Part shown: piece by piece, positions 44,788 to 54,006 of the stretch
Numbering within the stretch: position 1 is the first letter of the stretch
How the letters are laid out: every line of letters starts with the position of its first letter
Virus record (IMG/VR): IMGVR_UViG_3300042327_000965
Coordinates: 1 to 64,000 of that record
Source of the DNA: a virus
Reading direction: 5' to 3' (one strand)
DNA: 64,000 bases
The notes under the pieces: generated by a model
What the model was told of the DNA's origin: nothing
The model's input: only the letters and a program-made list of their open reading frames with translations
Databases searched by the model: none
Made by a program: the position numbers and the translations under genes

Positions 44788-45498
44788 ATGAAACTATCAA
44801 TTATAATATCAACATACCAAAGAACAGATAACTCAACACCTTTTTACTTAAAAAGAGCGTTAGATTGTGTTTTTAATCAAACTCATGAAGATTTTAAAGT
44901 TTACGTTATTGGAGACAAGTACGAAGATAATGAAGAGTTTATTAACATATGTAAAAGTTACGATAAAGATAAACTCTATTTTGAAAACCTCCCGTTTGCT
45001 AAAGAAAGGGACCGTTATGGTAAAGGGTATGCTCTTTGGTCTTACGGTGGTGTTAACGCGGTTAACTACGGAATTGATAAATCATTAGACGATGGAAACT
45101 ATTATATTTGTCATTTGGACCATGACGACGTATGGGAACCAAATCATTTAGAAGTAATTAATAAATGTCTATTAAATACAAACGCCGATTGGGTTTGTAC
45201 TAAGTCAACTTACTTGTCACCAGAAAAAACTATGCCAAAAATAATTGGTATCGAAAATCATTATATTAATTTTCTACCAAGTTATGCGACATTAATCCAT
45301 TCTTCAGTATGTATGAATTTTAATACAATACCATTTAAATATCGTGATTTATTTGATGAAACAGGGGTTGTTGGGTTACCCTCTGATGGTGAATTATGGA
45401 ATAGATGTAGAGAACATATATTAAAAAATAACTTAAAAAGTTATTTAATTAACTCAATAACCTGTCACCATGATGAAGAAGGATTTGAAAGAAATTGA
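44788..45498 (+). CDS. glycosyltransferase family 2, 236 aa
   Basis: Opens KLSIIISTYQRTDNSTPFYL, then VFNQTHEDFKVYVIGDKYED, the usual GT2 core, with a metal/donor site DHDDVWEPNHLEV near residue 110. The rest (TYLSPEKTMP; GLPSDGELWNRC) fits a GT-A transferase of ordinary length without a membrane anchor. It directly follows the MaoC-like gene and may transfer the aminosugar made by the preceding genes (inference from order). A 59-base spacer before the PhoH gene shows no feature I can support. Confidence 0.8.
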   Translation: MKLSIIISTYQRTDNSTPFYLKRALDCVFNQTHEDFKVYVIGDKYEDNEEFINICKSYDKDKLYFENLPFAKERDRYGKGYALWSYGGVNAVNYGIDKSLDDGNYYICHLDHDDVWEPNHLEVINKCLLNTNADWVCTKSTYLSPEKTMPKIIGIENHYINFLPSYATLIHSSVCMNFNTIPFKYRDLFDETGVVGLPSDGELWNRCREHILKNNLKSYLINSITCHHDEEGFERN

Positions 45499-45557
45499 TT
45501 TACATAAACAGTAACTAAAGTATATTTTAAAAAACAATTAACATTTAAGTTTTTAAC

Positions 45558-46295
45558 ATGACAGAAAGAAAAAAAAGAAGTACAGTACCACCAAAACCAG
45601 TTGATGAGTACAAACCAAGACTAACAAAAAAAGAATTAATATCACAAATCATAAAGAAAAAATCTAAAGAGAAGTTTCTTTCGGAAAGTCAAAGAAAGTA
45701 TTATGACATTTTAACTAATAGTCAAATTACCATTTGTTCAGGACCTGCAGGTGTTGGTAAAAGTTACATAGCGATGAAAGCGGCGGTAGATTTACTCGCA
45801 GACCCTACAACACCTTATGAAAAAATCATTATTGTAAGACCCGCAGTTGAGGCCGAAGAAAAATTAGGTTCACTCCCTGGTAATGTTGAAGAGAAATTAG
45901 ACCCTTACATTTTCCCATCGTATTATTTATTAAATAAGATTATTGGTAAAGAAGCGAGAGAAAAATTAAAAGAGATTGAAGCTATCGAAGTTTTTGCATT
46001 GGCCTACATGAGAGGTATGAACATCGACAATTCAATTCTACTATTCGAGGAGGCTCAGAACTCAACACCAAGTCAAATGAAATTATTATTAACAAGGATT
46101 GGGTTTAATTCTAAATTCTTCCTTTCAGGTGACTTAGAACAATTTGACCGACATAAAGATAAAACTCAGACAGGGTTGTGGGACGCACTACAAAAGTTTC
46201 AAAATATGGATGATATTGGAACATTCGAATTCAAACCTGAAGATGTGGTTAGAAACCCATTAATTAGTAAAATCCTAAAAAGATACGAAAACTAA
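45558..46295 (+). CDS. phoH: PhoH-like ATPase, 245 aa
   Basis: P-loop ATPase/RNA helicase-related family widespread in phages, function still debated. Walker A is CSGPAGVGKSYIAMKAAV (about residues 65-82). The conserved VRPAVEAEEKLGSLPG follows. Walker B is SILLFEEAQNSTPSQMK, where most family members have DEAQ, so the first acidic residue is Glu. LTRIGFNSKFFLSGDLEQFD completes the pattern. Basic N-terminal tail. Followed by a long terminator hairpin. High confidence in family. Confidence 0.9.
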   Translation: MTERKKRSTVPPKPVDEYKPRLTKKELISQIIKKKSKEKFLSESQRKYYDILTNSQITICSGPAGVGKSYIAMKAAVDLLADPTTPYEKIIIVRPAVEAEEKLGSLPGNVEEKLDPYIFPSYYLLNKIIGKEAREKLKEIEAIEVFALAYMRGMNIDNSILLFEEAQNSTPSQMKLLLTRIGFNSKFFLSGDLEQFDRHKDKTQTGLWDALQKFQNMDDIGTFEFKPEDVVRNPLISKILKRYEN

Positions 46296-46306
46296 AATAA
46301 TTACGA

Positions 46307-46352
46307 ACCCAATAAGTATAAATTCAATTTAATTTACTTATTGGGTTTTTTA
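46307..46352 (+). terminator. Rho-independent terminator after phoH
   Basis: AACCCAATAAGTA pairs perfectly with TACTTATTGGGTT; the loop is itself partly palindromic (TAAATT/AATTTA). A T-tract follows. Confidence 0.9.
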
Positions 46353-46369
46353 CATATTTTTTTACGTAT

Positions 46370-46966
46370 ATGAGAATAGGTATAGAAATTAATGGTGTTC
46401 TACGAAACACTTTAGACAAAATAGAACAAACTTATCAAAAATTCATGATTGATAAGACTGACGGTATTGAGGAAGAAAACACCTTCAATTACGAGATAAC
46501 AACACCTGTTGATAGTCTTGATTTAAAAAAACATTTTAGTTTTGAAAATGATGAGGAGTTATACTCATTCTTGTATGAAGAATTTCCTATGGAAATTTTT
46601 GGACATGCTCAATCAGCAGAATACTCAACATTTAACGATTTAAATGAAATCTACTTAAAATTAAGAAATGAACATGATTTAATTATTATTTCTGACGAAA
46701 TTAATAAATCAAAACCCGCTTCATTATTTTTCTTATCTAAATTTGGATGCGAATTTGAAAAGGTAAAATTCTATAGTAATTTAACAATTAACTCTATGTG
46801 GGATGAAATTGATGTTTTACTTACCGCAAATCCCGCACTATTATTAGACCATCCATCAGATAAAACATTAATTAAATATGAAACAATTTATAACAATAAT
46901 GTTGAATCGGAATACACAATAAACACAATCAAAGAATTGGAAGATAAATTAAAAATTATTTTATAA
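46370..46966 (+). CDS. degenerate HAD-like protein, 198 aa
   Basis: The N-terminus MRIGIEINGVLRNTLDKI occupies the position of HAD motif I (DxDG[TV]), but the two Asp are Glu and Asn (EINGV). A later IIISDEINKSKPASLFFLSK resembles the motif II/III region, and WDEIDVLLTANPALLLDHPS resembles the end of a HAD phosphatase (usually D.lleD.p). With motif I changed it is unlikely to be a normal phosphatase. Followed by TAATG into the next gene. A binding or regulatory role is possible. Assignment is by pattern only. Confidence 0.55.
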   Translation: MRIGIEINGVLRNTLDKIEQTYQKFMIDKTDGIEEENTFNYEITTPVDSLDLKKHFSFENDEELYSFLYEEFPMEIFGHAQSAEYSTFNDLNEIYLKLRNEHDLIIISDEINKSKPASLFFLSKFGCEFEKVKFYSNLTINSMWDEIDVLLTANPALLLDHPSDKTLIKYETIYNNNVESEYTINTIKELEDKLKIIL

Positions 46967-47241
46967 TGTTAAAAATATTAGGAGAACATTACTATTTGGA
47001 TTTAGATAAGATTGACGAATATATCCAAATAAAACAAGAGCCGTCATCTTCTTCGGGTGAAACCGATAGTACACAAATTAATATCGTAAAATACGAAACG
47101 ATTAAACTCATGTTAGATGTTATTATGGATGATGGAGATGAAGTCGACGAAACTTTAGCAGGTAAAGGGTCAGAGATTACAATTCCATTTAAATTAGCCT
47201 TTAACACACTTTTAAATAAAAAATTACTAAATAAATACTAA
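46966..47241 (+). CDS. hypothetical protein, 91 aa
   Basis: Small acidic protein of unknown family. It begins MLKILGEHYYLDLDKIDEYI, has a Ser-rich loop near residues 25-34 (SSSSGETDS) and an acidic stretch (MDDGDEVDE) before a C-terminal helix (FKLAFNTLLNKKLLNKY). It couples by TAATG to the HAD-like gene and precedes glycosyltransferase genes by four bases. No function can be proposed. Confidence 0.5.
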   Translation: MLKILGEHYYLDLDKIDEYIQIKQEPSSSSGETDSTQINIVKYETIKLMLDVIMDDGDEVDETLAGKGSEITIPFKLAFNTLLNKKLLNKY

Positions 47242-47245
47242 TACA

Positions 47246-48310
47246 ATGAATAAAGAACAAATTTCAAAATTAGAACAGTCAGTTCAAAACATGAAAGATA
47301 AGAAATCAAGAATCTATCTTTTAGTTCAGGATACTAAGGGTAATGCCAAAGCATCAATCGCCTACATTTATAATTTAGGAATGGCATTATTAAACGAAGG
47401 ATATAACCCAATCATTTTACATGAGAAACCTGATTATACAGGAGTATCAGGATGGTTAGGTGAATCATACATGACATCATTACCTCATAAATCTATCGAA
47501 GGTCAAAACTTAGAGGTTTCACCTGAAGATTTTATTGTTATCCCTGAATTATACGGATTTGTAATGAGTCAAATCGCTAAATTACCTTGTGGTAAAATTG
47601 TGTTATGTCAAGCTTATGACCACGTATTGGAAACATTACAACCAGGTCAATCTTGGTCACAATTAGGGTTTTACAAATGTATTACTACATCAGAAACCCA
47701 AATGGAGTTTTTAGAAAACTTAATGAAAGGTATTTCTTATGATGTTTTAAAACCATTCATTTCGGAATCATTCACCAAACAAACATTACCACCAAAACCA
47801 ATTGTTGCAGTCCATTCAAGAGACCAAAGAGATTCGGTTAATTTAATTAAATCTTTCTACATAAAATTCCCTCAATATAGATGGGTCACTTTTAGAGATA
47901 TGAGAGGTTTATCCGAAGAAGAATTTTCTAAATCATTAAAAGAAAGTTTCTTATCTGTATGGATTGATGAAACAAGTGCTTATGGTACATTCCCATTAGA
48001 ATCAATGACTTGCGGGGTACCTGTTTTAGGTTTAACACCAAACTTACTACCATCTTGGATGTCAGAGGATAATGGTATATGGATTAACAATAAAAATCAA
48101 ATGGTTGATTTTGTTGCTGACTTCTTACAAAATTGGTTGGAGGACAATGTTAACCCTAATTTATATGAGGAAATGATTAAAACAGTTGAGAATTTACCAA
48201 CAAAAAAAGAATTCAATGAGGTTTCGGTAAAATTATTTACTGATTATATTAACACAAGATTTGCCTCATTTCAAGAACAATTAACTAAACTAGAAACTAT
48301 CGAAGAGTAA
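47246..48310 (+). CDS. glycosyltransferase (GT-B-like), 354 aa
   Basis: RIYLLVQDTKGNAKASIAY at the start, GKIVLCQAYDHVLETLQPGQ and CITTSETQMEFLENLM form the N-terminal half. The C-terminal half has IVAVHSRDQRDSVNLIKSFY, WIDETSAYGTFPLESMTCGV and PVLGLTPNLLPSWM, in which E..TCGVPV corresponds to the GT4 donor-binding site. No membrane segment. Forms a pair with the next GT2-like gene, two bases apart. Substrate unknown. Domain class fairly clear, subfamily not. Confidence 0.7.
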   Translation: MNKEQISKLEQSVQNMKDKKSRIYLLVQDTKGNAKASIAYIYNLGMALLNEGYNPIILHEKPDYTGVSGWLGESYMTSLPHKSIEGQNLEVSPEDFIVIPELYGFVMSQIAKLPCGKIVLCQAYDHVLETLQPGQSWSQLGFYKCITTSETQMEFLENLMKGISYDVLKPFISESFTKQTLPPKPIVAVHSRDQRDSVNLIKSFYIKFPQYRWVTFRDMRGLSEEEFSKSLKESFLSVWIDETSAYGTFPLESMTCGVPVLGLTPNLLPSWMSEDNGIWINNKNQMVDFVADFLQNWLEDNVNPNLYEEMIKTVENLPTKKEFNEVSVKLFTDYINTRFASFQEQLTKLETIEE

Positions 48311-48311
48311 T

Positions 48312-49124
48312 ATGGAAAACACACAAAAATTTGACGTATCGGTTATTTTACCAATTAAGTCAGGAAAAGCAAACGGATTTACTGAATATTTTGAAAAATG
48401 TATTGAGTCATTAAAAAATCAAAAAGTTGGTATCAATGAATTAATTATAGTTCACACTAACGAAACACATATTGTAGATTACTTAAATCAATTTGATTTT
48501 GGTACTTTAAATGTAGTTAAAGTTGCGTGGACAAAAGACGCTAACTACGCATCACAAATAAATCATGGTGTGAGGTCGGCAAAATCTAAATGGGTTTCTC
48601 TATTTGAGTTTGACGATGAGTATTCAAGTATTTGGTTTAAAAACGTTGAGGTCTACGCTAACTCATATCCTGATGTTGACGCATTCTTACCTATCGTTGT
48701 TGATACAGACCAAACAGGTAAATTTGCAGGATTTACAAATGAGGCAACATTCGCAGCAAACTTCACACCAGAAATGGGTATTTTAACTCATGAAACTTTA
48801 TTAGAATATCAGAATTTTCAAACTTCAGGTATGGTTATTAAAACATCATCTTTTATTGATTTTGGTTTAATTAAACCATCATTCAAATTAACATTTGGAT
48901 ATGAATTTTTCTTAAGAATGACACATAACTCAGTTAAGATTATGTCAATACCTAAGATTGGGTATAAACATGTTAACTTGAGAGACGGGTCTATTTTTTG
49001 GAATTATAAAAATGGTGACGATAGATTAACGGAAGGTGAAGTAAGATTTTGGATTGACTCGGCCAAAAAAGAATACTTTTTTATTAACGACAGGGCCATA
49101 AAGTATGAACCCCAAACAGTTTAA
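48312..49124 (+). CDS. glycosyltransferase family 2-like, 270 aa
   Basis: GT-A-type opening FDVSVILPIKSGKANGFTEY, with INELIIVHTN, KDANYASQINHGVRSAKSKW and the metal site LFEFDDEYSSIWF near residue 97-110. C-terminal half contains a plausible acceptor region (FLPIVVDTDQTGKFAGF; YKHVNLRDGSIFW). Ends overlapping the next gene (TAATG). No membrane anchor. Likely one of the glycan-chain enzymes of the second glycosylation run. Confidence 0.75.
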   Translation: MENTQKFDVSVILPIKSGKANGFTEYFEKCIESLKNQKVGINELIIVHTNETHIVDYLNQFDFGTLNVVKVAWTKDANYASQINHGVRSAKSKWVSLFEFDDEYSSIWFKNVEVYANSYPDVDAFLPIVVDTDQTGKFAGFTNEATFAANFTPEMGILTHETLLEYQNFQTSGMVIKTSSFIDFGLIKPSFKLTFGYEFFLRMTHNSVKIMSIPKIGYKHVNLRDGSIFWNYKNGDDRLTEGEVRFWIDSAKKEYFFINDRAIKYEPQTV

Positions 49125-49873
49125 TGACAGAAATTATTAATTTAACAGGAAACACCAATGTTGAGTTAAAAAAGAAAGGTAGAAAACCAACACAATTAAA
49201 TTATTTTGATGTTCCCGAAGAGCAGGCCGTTGTTAGATTTTTAGAATCAACCTCCTACGAAGAACGAAATAAAATTTATAATGATTTTTTAAAAAAACCT
49301 TTAGATAAGATGATATCTTCGATAATTCGAAGATACAAATTATATAGAAAAGACATGGACTTTACGGAGATACATGTAGACACTCACTCATTCTTAATGA
49401 CAAAAATTGAAAAGTTTAAACCCTCTAGAGAGAAAAAAGCTTATTCATATTTTGGTACAATCTGTAAGAATTATCTTATGGGTCAAATTATTAAGGACCA
49501 AAAAGAAACTAACCGAAAAATATCATATGAAGATATCTCAACGAGTATAGAAAATAACCCTAACTTTTCTTACAGTATAGAAAAAGAAGGTATTGATTCA
49601 GAAAAAGTAATTAAAAACTTTTTACTTGAGTTAGATAATTTGCTAGAAAATGAGAGTTTATCGGAAAACGAAATCAAACTAGGTCATGCGTTACATGACC
49701 TTTTTGAGAATTATGAATCTATTTTTATCGGTAACGATAATAATAAATTTAATAAAAATATTATACTACTCTCATTAAGGGAAATGACTAATTTGTCAAC
49801 CAAAGAAATTAGGGGGTCAATGAAGAAATACAAAACAATGTATTATACTTTAGTGGAGAATATGGTTAAATAA
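49124..49873 (+). CDS. putative T4 gp55-like late sigma factor, 249 aa
   Basis: T4 gp55 is a short sigma-70-like protein that directs host polymerase to late promoters. Here residues about 60-130 match its region-2-like core by eye: KKAYSYFGTICKNYLMGQII followed by KDQKETNRKISYED, compared with gp55's AYITQACFNAFVQRIKKE. A basic N-terminus (KKKGRKPTQ) and an acidic linker precede a C-terminal helical part (LSLREMTNLSTKEIRGSMKK) that could be a region-4-like DNA-binding or clamp-binding element. It lies just before a run of structural genes carrying the TATTTATA motif. Moderate confidence; a profile search is decisive. Confidence 0.55.
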   Translation: MTEIINLTGNTNVELKKKGRKPTQLNYFDVPEEQAVVRFLESTSYEERNKIYNDFLKKPLDKMISSIIRRYKLYRKDMDFTEIHVDTHSFLMTKIEKFKPSREKKAYSYFGTICKNYLMGQIIKDQKETNRKISYEDISTSIENNPNFSYSIEKEGIDSEKVIKNFLLELDNLLENESLSENEIKLGHALHDLFENYESIFIGNDNNKFNKNIILLSLREMTNLSTKEIRGSMKKYKTMYYTLVENMVK

Positions 49874-49887
49874 AATTTTATAGTTAA

Positions 49888-49895
49888 TATTTATT
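49888..49895 (+). promoter_or_regulatory. TATTTATT motif before gene 49899-50276
   Basis: ATATTTATT then GTA then the ATG, three bases away. Same arrangement as at 2225 on the other strand. Confidence 0.45.
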
Positions 49896-49898
49896 GTA

Positions 49899-50276
49899 AT
49901 GGGAAGACCACAAAAAAAAGAAATTAATTTAACTAAAGAGTCGATGTTATCTTTGATGCAAGAAATCTATAATGAACTTGTTGAACAAAGAAACACTGCG
50001 ATTAGAATACAAAATAAAATGTTGACAATGATGAAAGAACCTGAAGATATGACTCTAATAGGTCCTGTTATTGAAAAGCAACAAAAAATCATTAACGATT
50101 GTGTTGAAAAGAAATTAACATTATCTAAACTGCAATCTACTATGTGGGAAAAATCTAATACCGCAGGAAGTGGTAGTTTCTCAATTACTGATTTAGGTGT
50201 GGATGATGATTTATTAGAAAATTTAATACTAAAAGACGCGTCTAAACCTGACGGGTCTTACAAAATGAAAAACTAA
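49899..50276 (+). CDS. hypothetical protein, 125 aa
   Basis: No family recognised. Strongly helical: INLTKESMLSLMQEIYNELV, AIRIQNKMLTMMKEPEDM and QKIINDCVEKKLTLSKLQST, with a Gly/Ser-rich loop and a Lys-rich C-terminus. Starts a structural run, five bases before the 635-aa gene. Coiled-coil-like pattern suggests an assembly chaperone, small terminase or other late protein, but nothing in the sequence decides between these. Confidence 0.5.
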   Translation: MGRPQKKEINLTKESMLSLMQEIYNELVEQRNTAIRIQNKMLTMMKEPEDMTLIGPVIEKQQKIINDCVEKKLTLSKLQSTMWEKSNTAGSGSFSITDLGVDDDLLENLILKDASKPDGSYKMKN

Positions 50277-50281
50277 CTAAA

Positions 50282-52189
50282 ATGGCATCATTAGATTTAG
50301 GTCTTGATTATAAAGACGCACAAAAAAAGATTGCGGCGACCACCACATATAAGGATTTAAAAACTCAATATGATGACACTTCTAAAAAAGCTGGAGAGTC
50401 TTTTGATACTGCCAAACAAAACGTTACTGAGTCTATAGATAAAGTCAAAGAACAGACTAAAAGATTTCAAAGGGAAATCAAAAATCAATTTGAACAATTA
50501 CTAGATATTAATAATCTTACTGGTGGTAAGGGAGGTAGTTCAATTAGTTACGTTAAAAAAACATTAATTAGGGTTATTAAGAATATTGAACCTAAAATTA
50601 TTGAGCTTCTTATGGAAGAAGCAATAAATGCGGTTGGTTGTGACCAACAACAAACATATGCGGCTCAGGTGGTGTATGTTAAAGTAAGTTCAATAGACTT
50701 GATTAACCTATTAAAAAAAGACCCGTCAAGTAAAGAAGGTAAAGTCTTATACGAAAGAAATCCTGTTAACGTACAACTTTATCCATTCTCAATGAACAAA
50801 GAGTTGTATCAAAGAATTCAAAGTGGTCAACCTTACTCAACTGACAACGGTCAACAATATATTGGTCAATCAGGACAAGCGTTATTTGATATTCAATACG
50901 TTGACACAAATAACTTAGGAGAAACTGGTCCGTGGTTTAAGGTAACTCTACCTAATAGAGCAAACAATATTAATAAAGTTGGTACTTTTTTAGCCGATTA
51001 TTATAGAACAACTAAAGTTGTTGAGTTCACAAATATTATGGCAAATATTATGGAGTCATTAAGTGGAGCCATATCTATTAGTGCAAATGTTGGAGTAGCT
51101 CAAGCCGAAGACACTAATAAACTTATGTTAATCATCCAAAGGGTTTTAGGTTTATGTTTTGATAATAAAAAAGAAATCGATGTTAGTGGTATTGCAAAAT
51201 TAGCCGAACTCGATGATATTGATGAGTCGTTTTTTGAATTCACAGATATTGATTTACGTAATATTGACCAAAGAGTAACTAACATTAAAAATGGTGTGAT
51301 TGAATTTGAGGATTGTGGTAATGTTAAATTACCCGTTAATTATGATGACATTCTAAATGATTTAGGTACATTAAATTTTATTGAGGATAAGGATTTAGTC
51401 GATGCTGCTGACGCATTAACTCAAACATTAATTAACAATCCTGAATGGCAAGGTTTTGCTATTGAGGGGAATATTAAAGCCACGGTAGATTTAAACTTCC
51501 TTAAATTAATCGTTCAAGGAATTGCCGCGTCGTTACTATCTCCAAAAGTATTATTACCAATATTTGTAATGTTAAAATCATTAGGTCAAACATTTGTTGA
51601 TGGTGTTAACTCATTCGTCGCTTTCATGAAAACATTTAAAAAGTTTTTTATAAACTTAATGTCAAAAATAGGAGCTTTATTTGTTAAGGAACTTTTTGAA
51701 ATAATTAAAAAAGATATTTTAAATTTAATCCAATCAGTAATTCAAGATGTTGCTAGAGAAAAAATGGATAAAAGAATTATTATGATTTTAAAGTTAATCC
51801 AACTTATAATTGTTGTGGCTCAGTTTATATCGGATTGGCGTAAATGTAAGAGTGTTATTGATGAAATTCTATCATTGTTAAAGATTGCGACTTCTGGATG
51901 GGGTGGTGAAATACCATTACCTCTATTATTTGCATCTCAATTTATGGATGGATATTCTGAATCTCGTGCGTTTATTGGAGCTATTGAGGAAATGCAAAAA
52001 CTTGGTATCCCAACAGGTACAATGCCAGATGGAAGTCCTAATTTAGATGTTCTAAAAATGTTAGGGCAAATGAAATCTATGTCATCGGAAGAGGCTGAAA
52101 ATGGTAAGGTACAAATTGCAATACCACCATTAACAATGACACCAGCAGGTCTGACAGTTCCTTCGAGTGCTTTCGGTAAAAAAATGTAA
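50282..52189 (+). CDS. putative structural (baseplate/tail) protein, 635 aa
   Basis: Not a family I can name. Residues 1-75 are Lys/Glu-rich coiled-coil. A middle segment has YPFSMNKELYQRIQSGQPYS and QALFDIQYVDTNNL, typical of phage structural proteins. Residues about 405-530 are a long hydrophobic and amphipathic region (LKLIVQGIAASLLSPKVLLP; KKFFINLMSKIGALFVKELF) that could embed in or sit beside a membrane or be the core of a helical bundle. It precedes a gp5-like hub gene. A baseplate or tail-tube-associated role is inferred from context. Confidence 0.55.
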   Translation: MASLDLGLDYKDAQKKIAATTTYKDLKTQYDDTSKKAGESFDTAKQNVTESIDKVKEQTKRFQREIKNQFEQLLDINNLTGGKGGSSISYVKKTLIRVIKNIEPKIIELLMEEAINAVGCDQQQTYAAQVVYVKVSSIDLINLLKKDPSSKEGKVLYERNPVNVQLYPFSMNKELYQRIQSGQPYSTDNGQQYIGQSGQALFDIQYVDTNNLGETGPWFKVTLPNRANNINKVGTFLADYYRTTKVVEFTNIMANIMESLSGAISISANVGVAQAEDTNKLMLIIQRVLGLCFDNKKEIDVSGIAKLAELDDIDESFFEFTDIDLRNIDQRVTNIKNGVIEFEDCGNVKLPVNYDDILNDLGTLNFIEDKDLVDAADALTQTLINNPEWQGFAIEGNIKATVDLNFLKLIVQGIAASLLSPKVLLPIFVMLKSLGQTFVDGVNSFVAFMKTFKKFFINLMSKIGALFVKELFEIIKKDILNLIQSVIQDVAREKMDKRIIMILKLIQLIIVVAQFISDWRKCKSVIDEILSLLKIATSGWGGEIPLPLLFASQFMDGYSESRAFIGAIEEMQKLGIPTGTMPDGSPNLDVLKMLGQMKSMSSEEAENGKVQIAIPPLTMTPAGLTVPSSAFGKKM

Positions 52190-52191
52190 TT

Positions 52192-52404
52192 ATGACAAAA
52201 AAAGAACAATCGGAAAAAGCCGTAAAAATAATAAAAGACTACAAATCACACTCAAATAAAGATTTGACTTTTGTTATGGATTTTATTCAGGAAGATTTTA
52301 AATTTACCAAAGATGCGGTCATTAAAATGACCGAACATTTAGATAAATTAGAATTAACTTACAATACTATTCTTAAAGAATATCAAAACAGAACTATTAA
52401 ATAA
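52192..52404 (+). CDS. small helical protein, 70 aa
   Basis: Mostly helix with Lys and acidic residues ([40 protein letters not shown]). Two bases after the previous stop and TAATG coupling to the hub gene. Possibly a chaperone or small baseplate component. No family match known to me. Confidence 0.5.
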   Translation: MTKKEQSEKAVKIIKDYKSHSNKDLTFVMDFIQEDFKFTKDAVIKMTEHLDKLELTYNTILKEYQNRTIK

Positions 52405-53984
52405 TGAAAATAGACCAATCTAATAAGTATCAAATTATATTTCCTGGTATCGTTTACGATAACCAAGACCCGATGATGTTAGGTAGACTTAGAGTAATAC
52501 CTGAAACACAAACATATAGTGATATTTTAGCTTCAGTTCCTGATTGGAATGAGGAAATAGATAAATGGACTTCTAAAGACCCGTTAATTTTTTTACCATT
52601 ACTACCTTTTTATTTTAGCCAAGTACCGAAAAAAGACGAGTACGTACATATTATATATCAAAATAAAAAATTTAATTTCCAAAGTCAATTTTATATTCAA
52701 GGACCGTTTTCGTCACCAATGACAACACCTTTTGAGTATTATCAAGGCGCTAAGAAATTTTTAGCTGCGGGAGATAGAATTAAACAAGGTATTTCGATTA
52801 AAAATAGTGATGGGCAATATCGTAACAAAGATAGTTATGGTGTATTTCCCGAACCTGGTGATAACGCATTGTTAGGACGTGGTTCCGCCGATGTAGTTGT
52901 TAAAGAAAATGAGGTTTTAATTAGAGCGGGTAAAACAAAAGTATTAAGTACAACACAATTACCTGTTGGAAATGCGATGAGGTCATTCTTACAACTTTCA
53001 AATTTTACCCAACAAAAAGTTTTATTACCCCAAGAAAGTCAAGCTAGATTAGTTGAAAATGTAAAGGTAGTTAAAAAAATAATAATCTGGGATATTGAAA
53101 ATTTAGAAAACACTCAAAATGTTTTTAATGGGTCTGTTGGATTATACAATGTAATACCAAGTCAGAAAGTTAACAGTAAAAATTTTAAGTCCGACACTAT
53201 CCTTAACTTAAGTGTTGGTACCGATTATAGTGGCCCTATTGAGGAAGTAAAATTTACCGCCAAAAGTTTTAACGAATCATTAACTTTAATTAATAAATTT
53301 AGTGATGGAGTTTTTAAAAAATTTATTGATTTACCTAATTATGTTGTTAACAACCAATTACGTAATATACCTCAAGACCAAATATTTCCATTTGTTGTTA
53401 CCCCATCAAAATTAACTTATGAAAAAGGTGTTAAATTCTCACCATCACAAGTTGTAAATGATGTTGCGGAACTAACTAATTATGTTAATTTTTATAGTAA
53501 AATTAAATTAAATATGGGGTTAGTTAATAGTGGGTGGTTTTTAGTTTGGGAAAACAAAAATGGAACTGCACTTATTGGACCTCAAGGGGATATTAAAACT
53601 GAAACAGTTACTCCATCCGAGTTTGTACCTTCAGATGTCACTTATGGTGTCTTAGGAGCTCAAAAAATTTATTTACTATCTCAAGACTCTACAGGACCTA
53701 AAGGTAAGATTAGTTTAAGTCAAACTTTATATGGTATACCACAAGATAAATTTATTGGTGACGAAAGTAGTATTTTTAATAAGACATACCCAACAACAAG
53801 AGGTGATGAGTTAATGAAACTACTTAGAAAAATATTTTCATTTGTTACTGGTCACGTACATCCTGTGGCTACGGCACCACCTATTCCTGTTGCCGCAGGT
53901 AACGGACAAACCTCCGCAGAAATTAATGCAATTCTTGCTGACGCAGAAAATACCATCCTAAATCAAAATATCCGAATTAATTGA
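52404..53984 (+). CDS. gp5-like baseplate hub/spike protein, 526 aa
   Basis: The N-terminus has the OB-fold signature of phage baseplate hub proteins: [20 protein letters not shown], compared with the family's G.V.D..DP..LGRvrv, followed by the loop [20 protein letters not shown], corresponding to P..G..P..G..V. The middle of the protein is not assigned. Near the C-terminus [20 protein letters not shown] resembles endings of gp5/VgrG-like hub proteins. No lysozyme active site is apparent, so a T4-type lysozyme domain seems absent. Likely sits at the centre of the baseplate. Confidence 0.7.
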   Translation: MKIDQSNKYQIIFPGIVYDNQDPMMLGRLRVIPETQTYSDILASVPDWNEEIDKWTSKDPLIFLPLLPFYFSQVPKKDEYVHIIYQNKKFNFQSQFYIQGPFSSPMTTPFEYYQGAKKFLAAGDRIKQGISIKNSDGQYRNKDSYGVFPEPGDNALLGRGSADVVVKENEVLIRAGKTKVLSTTQLPVGNAMRSFLQLSNFTQQKVLLPQESQARLVENVKVVKKIIIWDIENLENTQNVFNGSVGLYNVIPSQKVNSKNFKSDTILNLSVGTDYSGPIEEVKFTAKSFNESLTLINKFSDGVFKKFIDLPNYVVNNQLRNIPQDQIFPFVVTPSKLTYEKGVKFSPSQVVNDVAELTNYVNFYSKIKLNMGLVNSGWFLVWENKNGTALIGPQGDIKTETVTPSEFVPSDVTYGVLGAQKIYLLSQDSTGPKGKISLSQTLYGIPQDKFIGDESSIFNKTYPTTRGDELMKLLRKIFSFVTGHVHPVATAPPIPVAAGNGQTSAEINAILADAENTILNQNIRIN

Positions 53985-53992
53985 TATTTATA
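53985..53992 (+). promoter_or_regulatory. TATTTATA motif before gene 54007-55482
   Basis: Exact TATTTATA 14 bases before the ATG, just past the stop of the hub gene. Confidence 0.45.
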
Positions 53993-54006
53993 AGTAAAAC
54001 ACTTAA

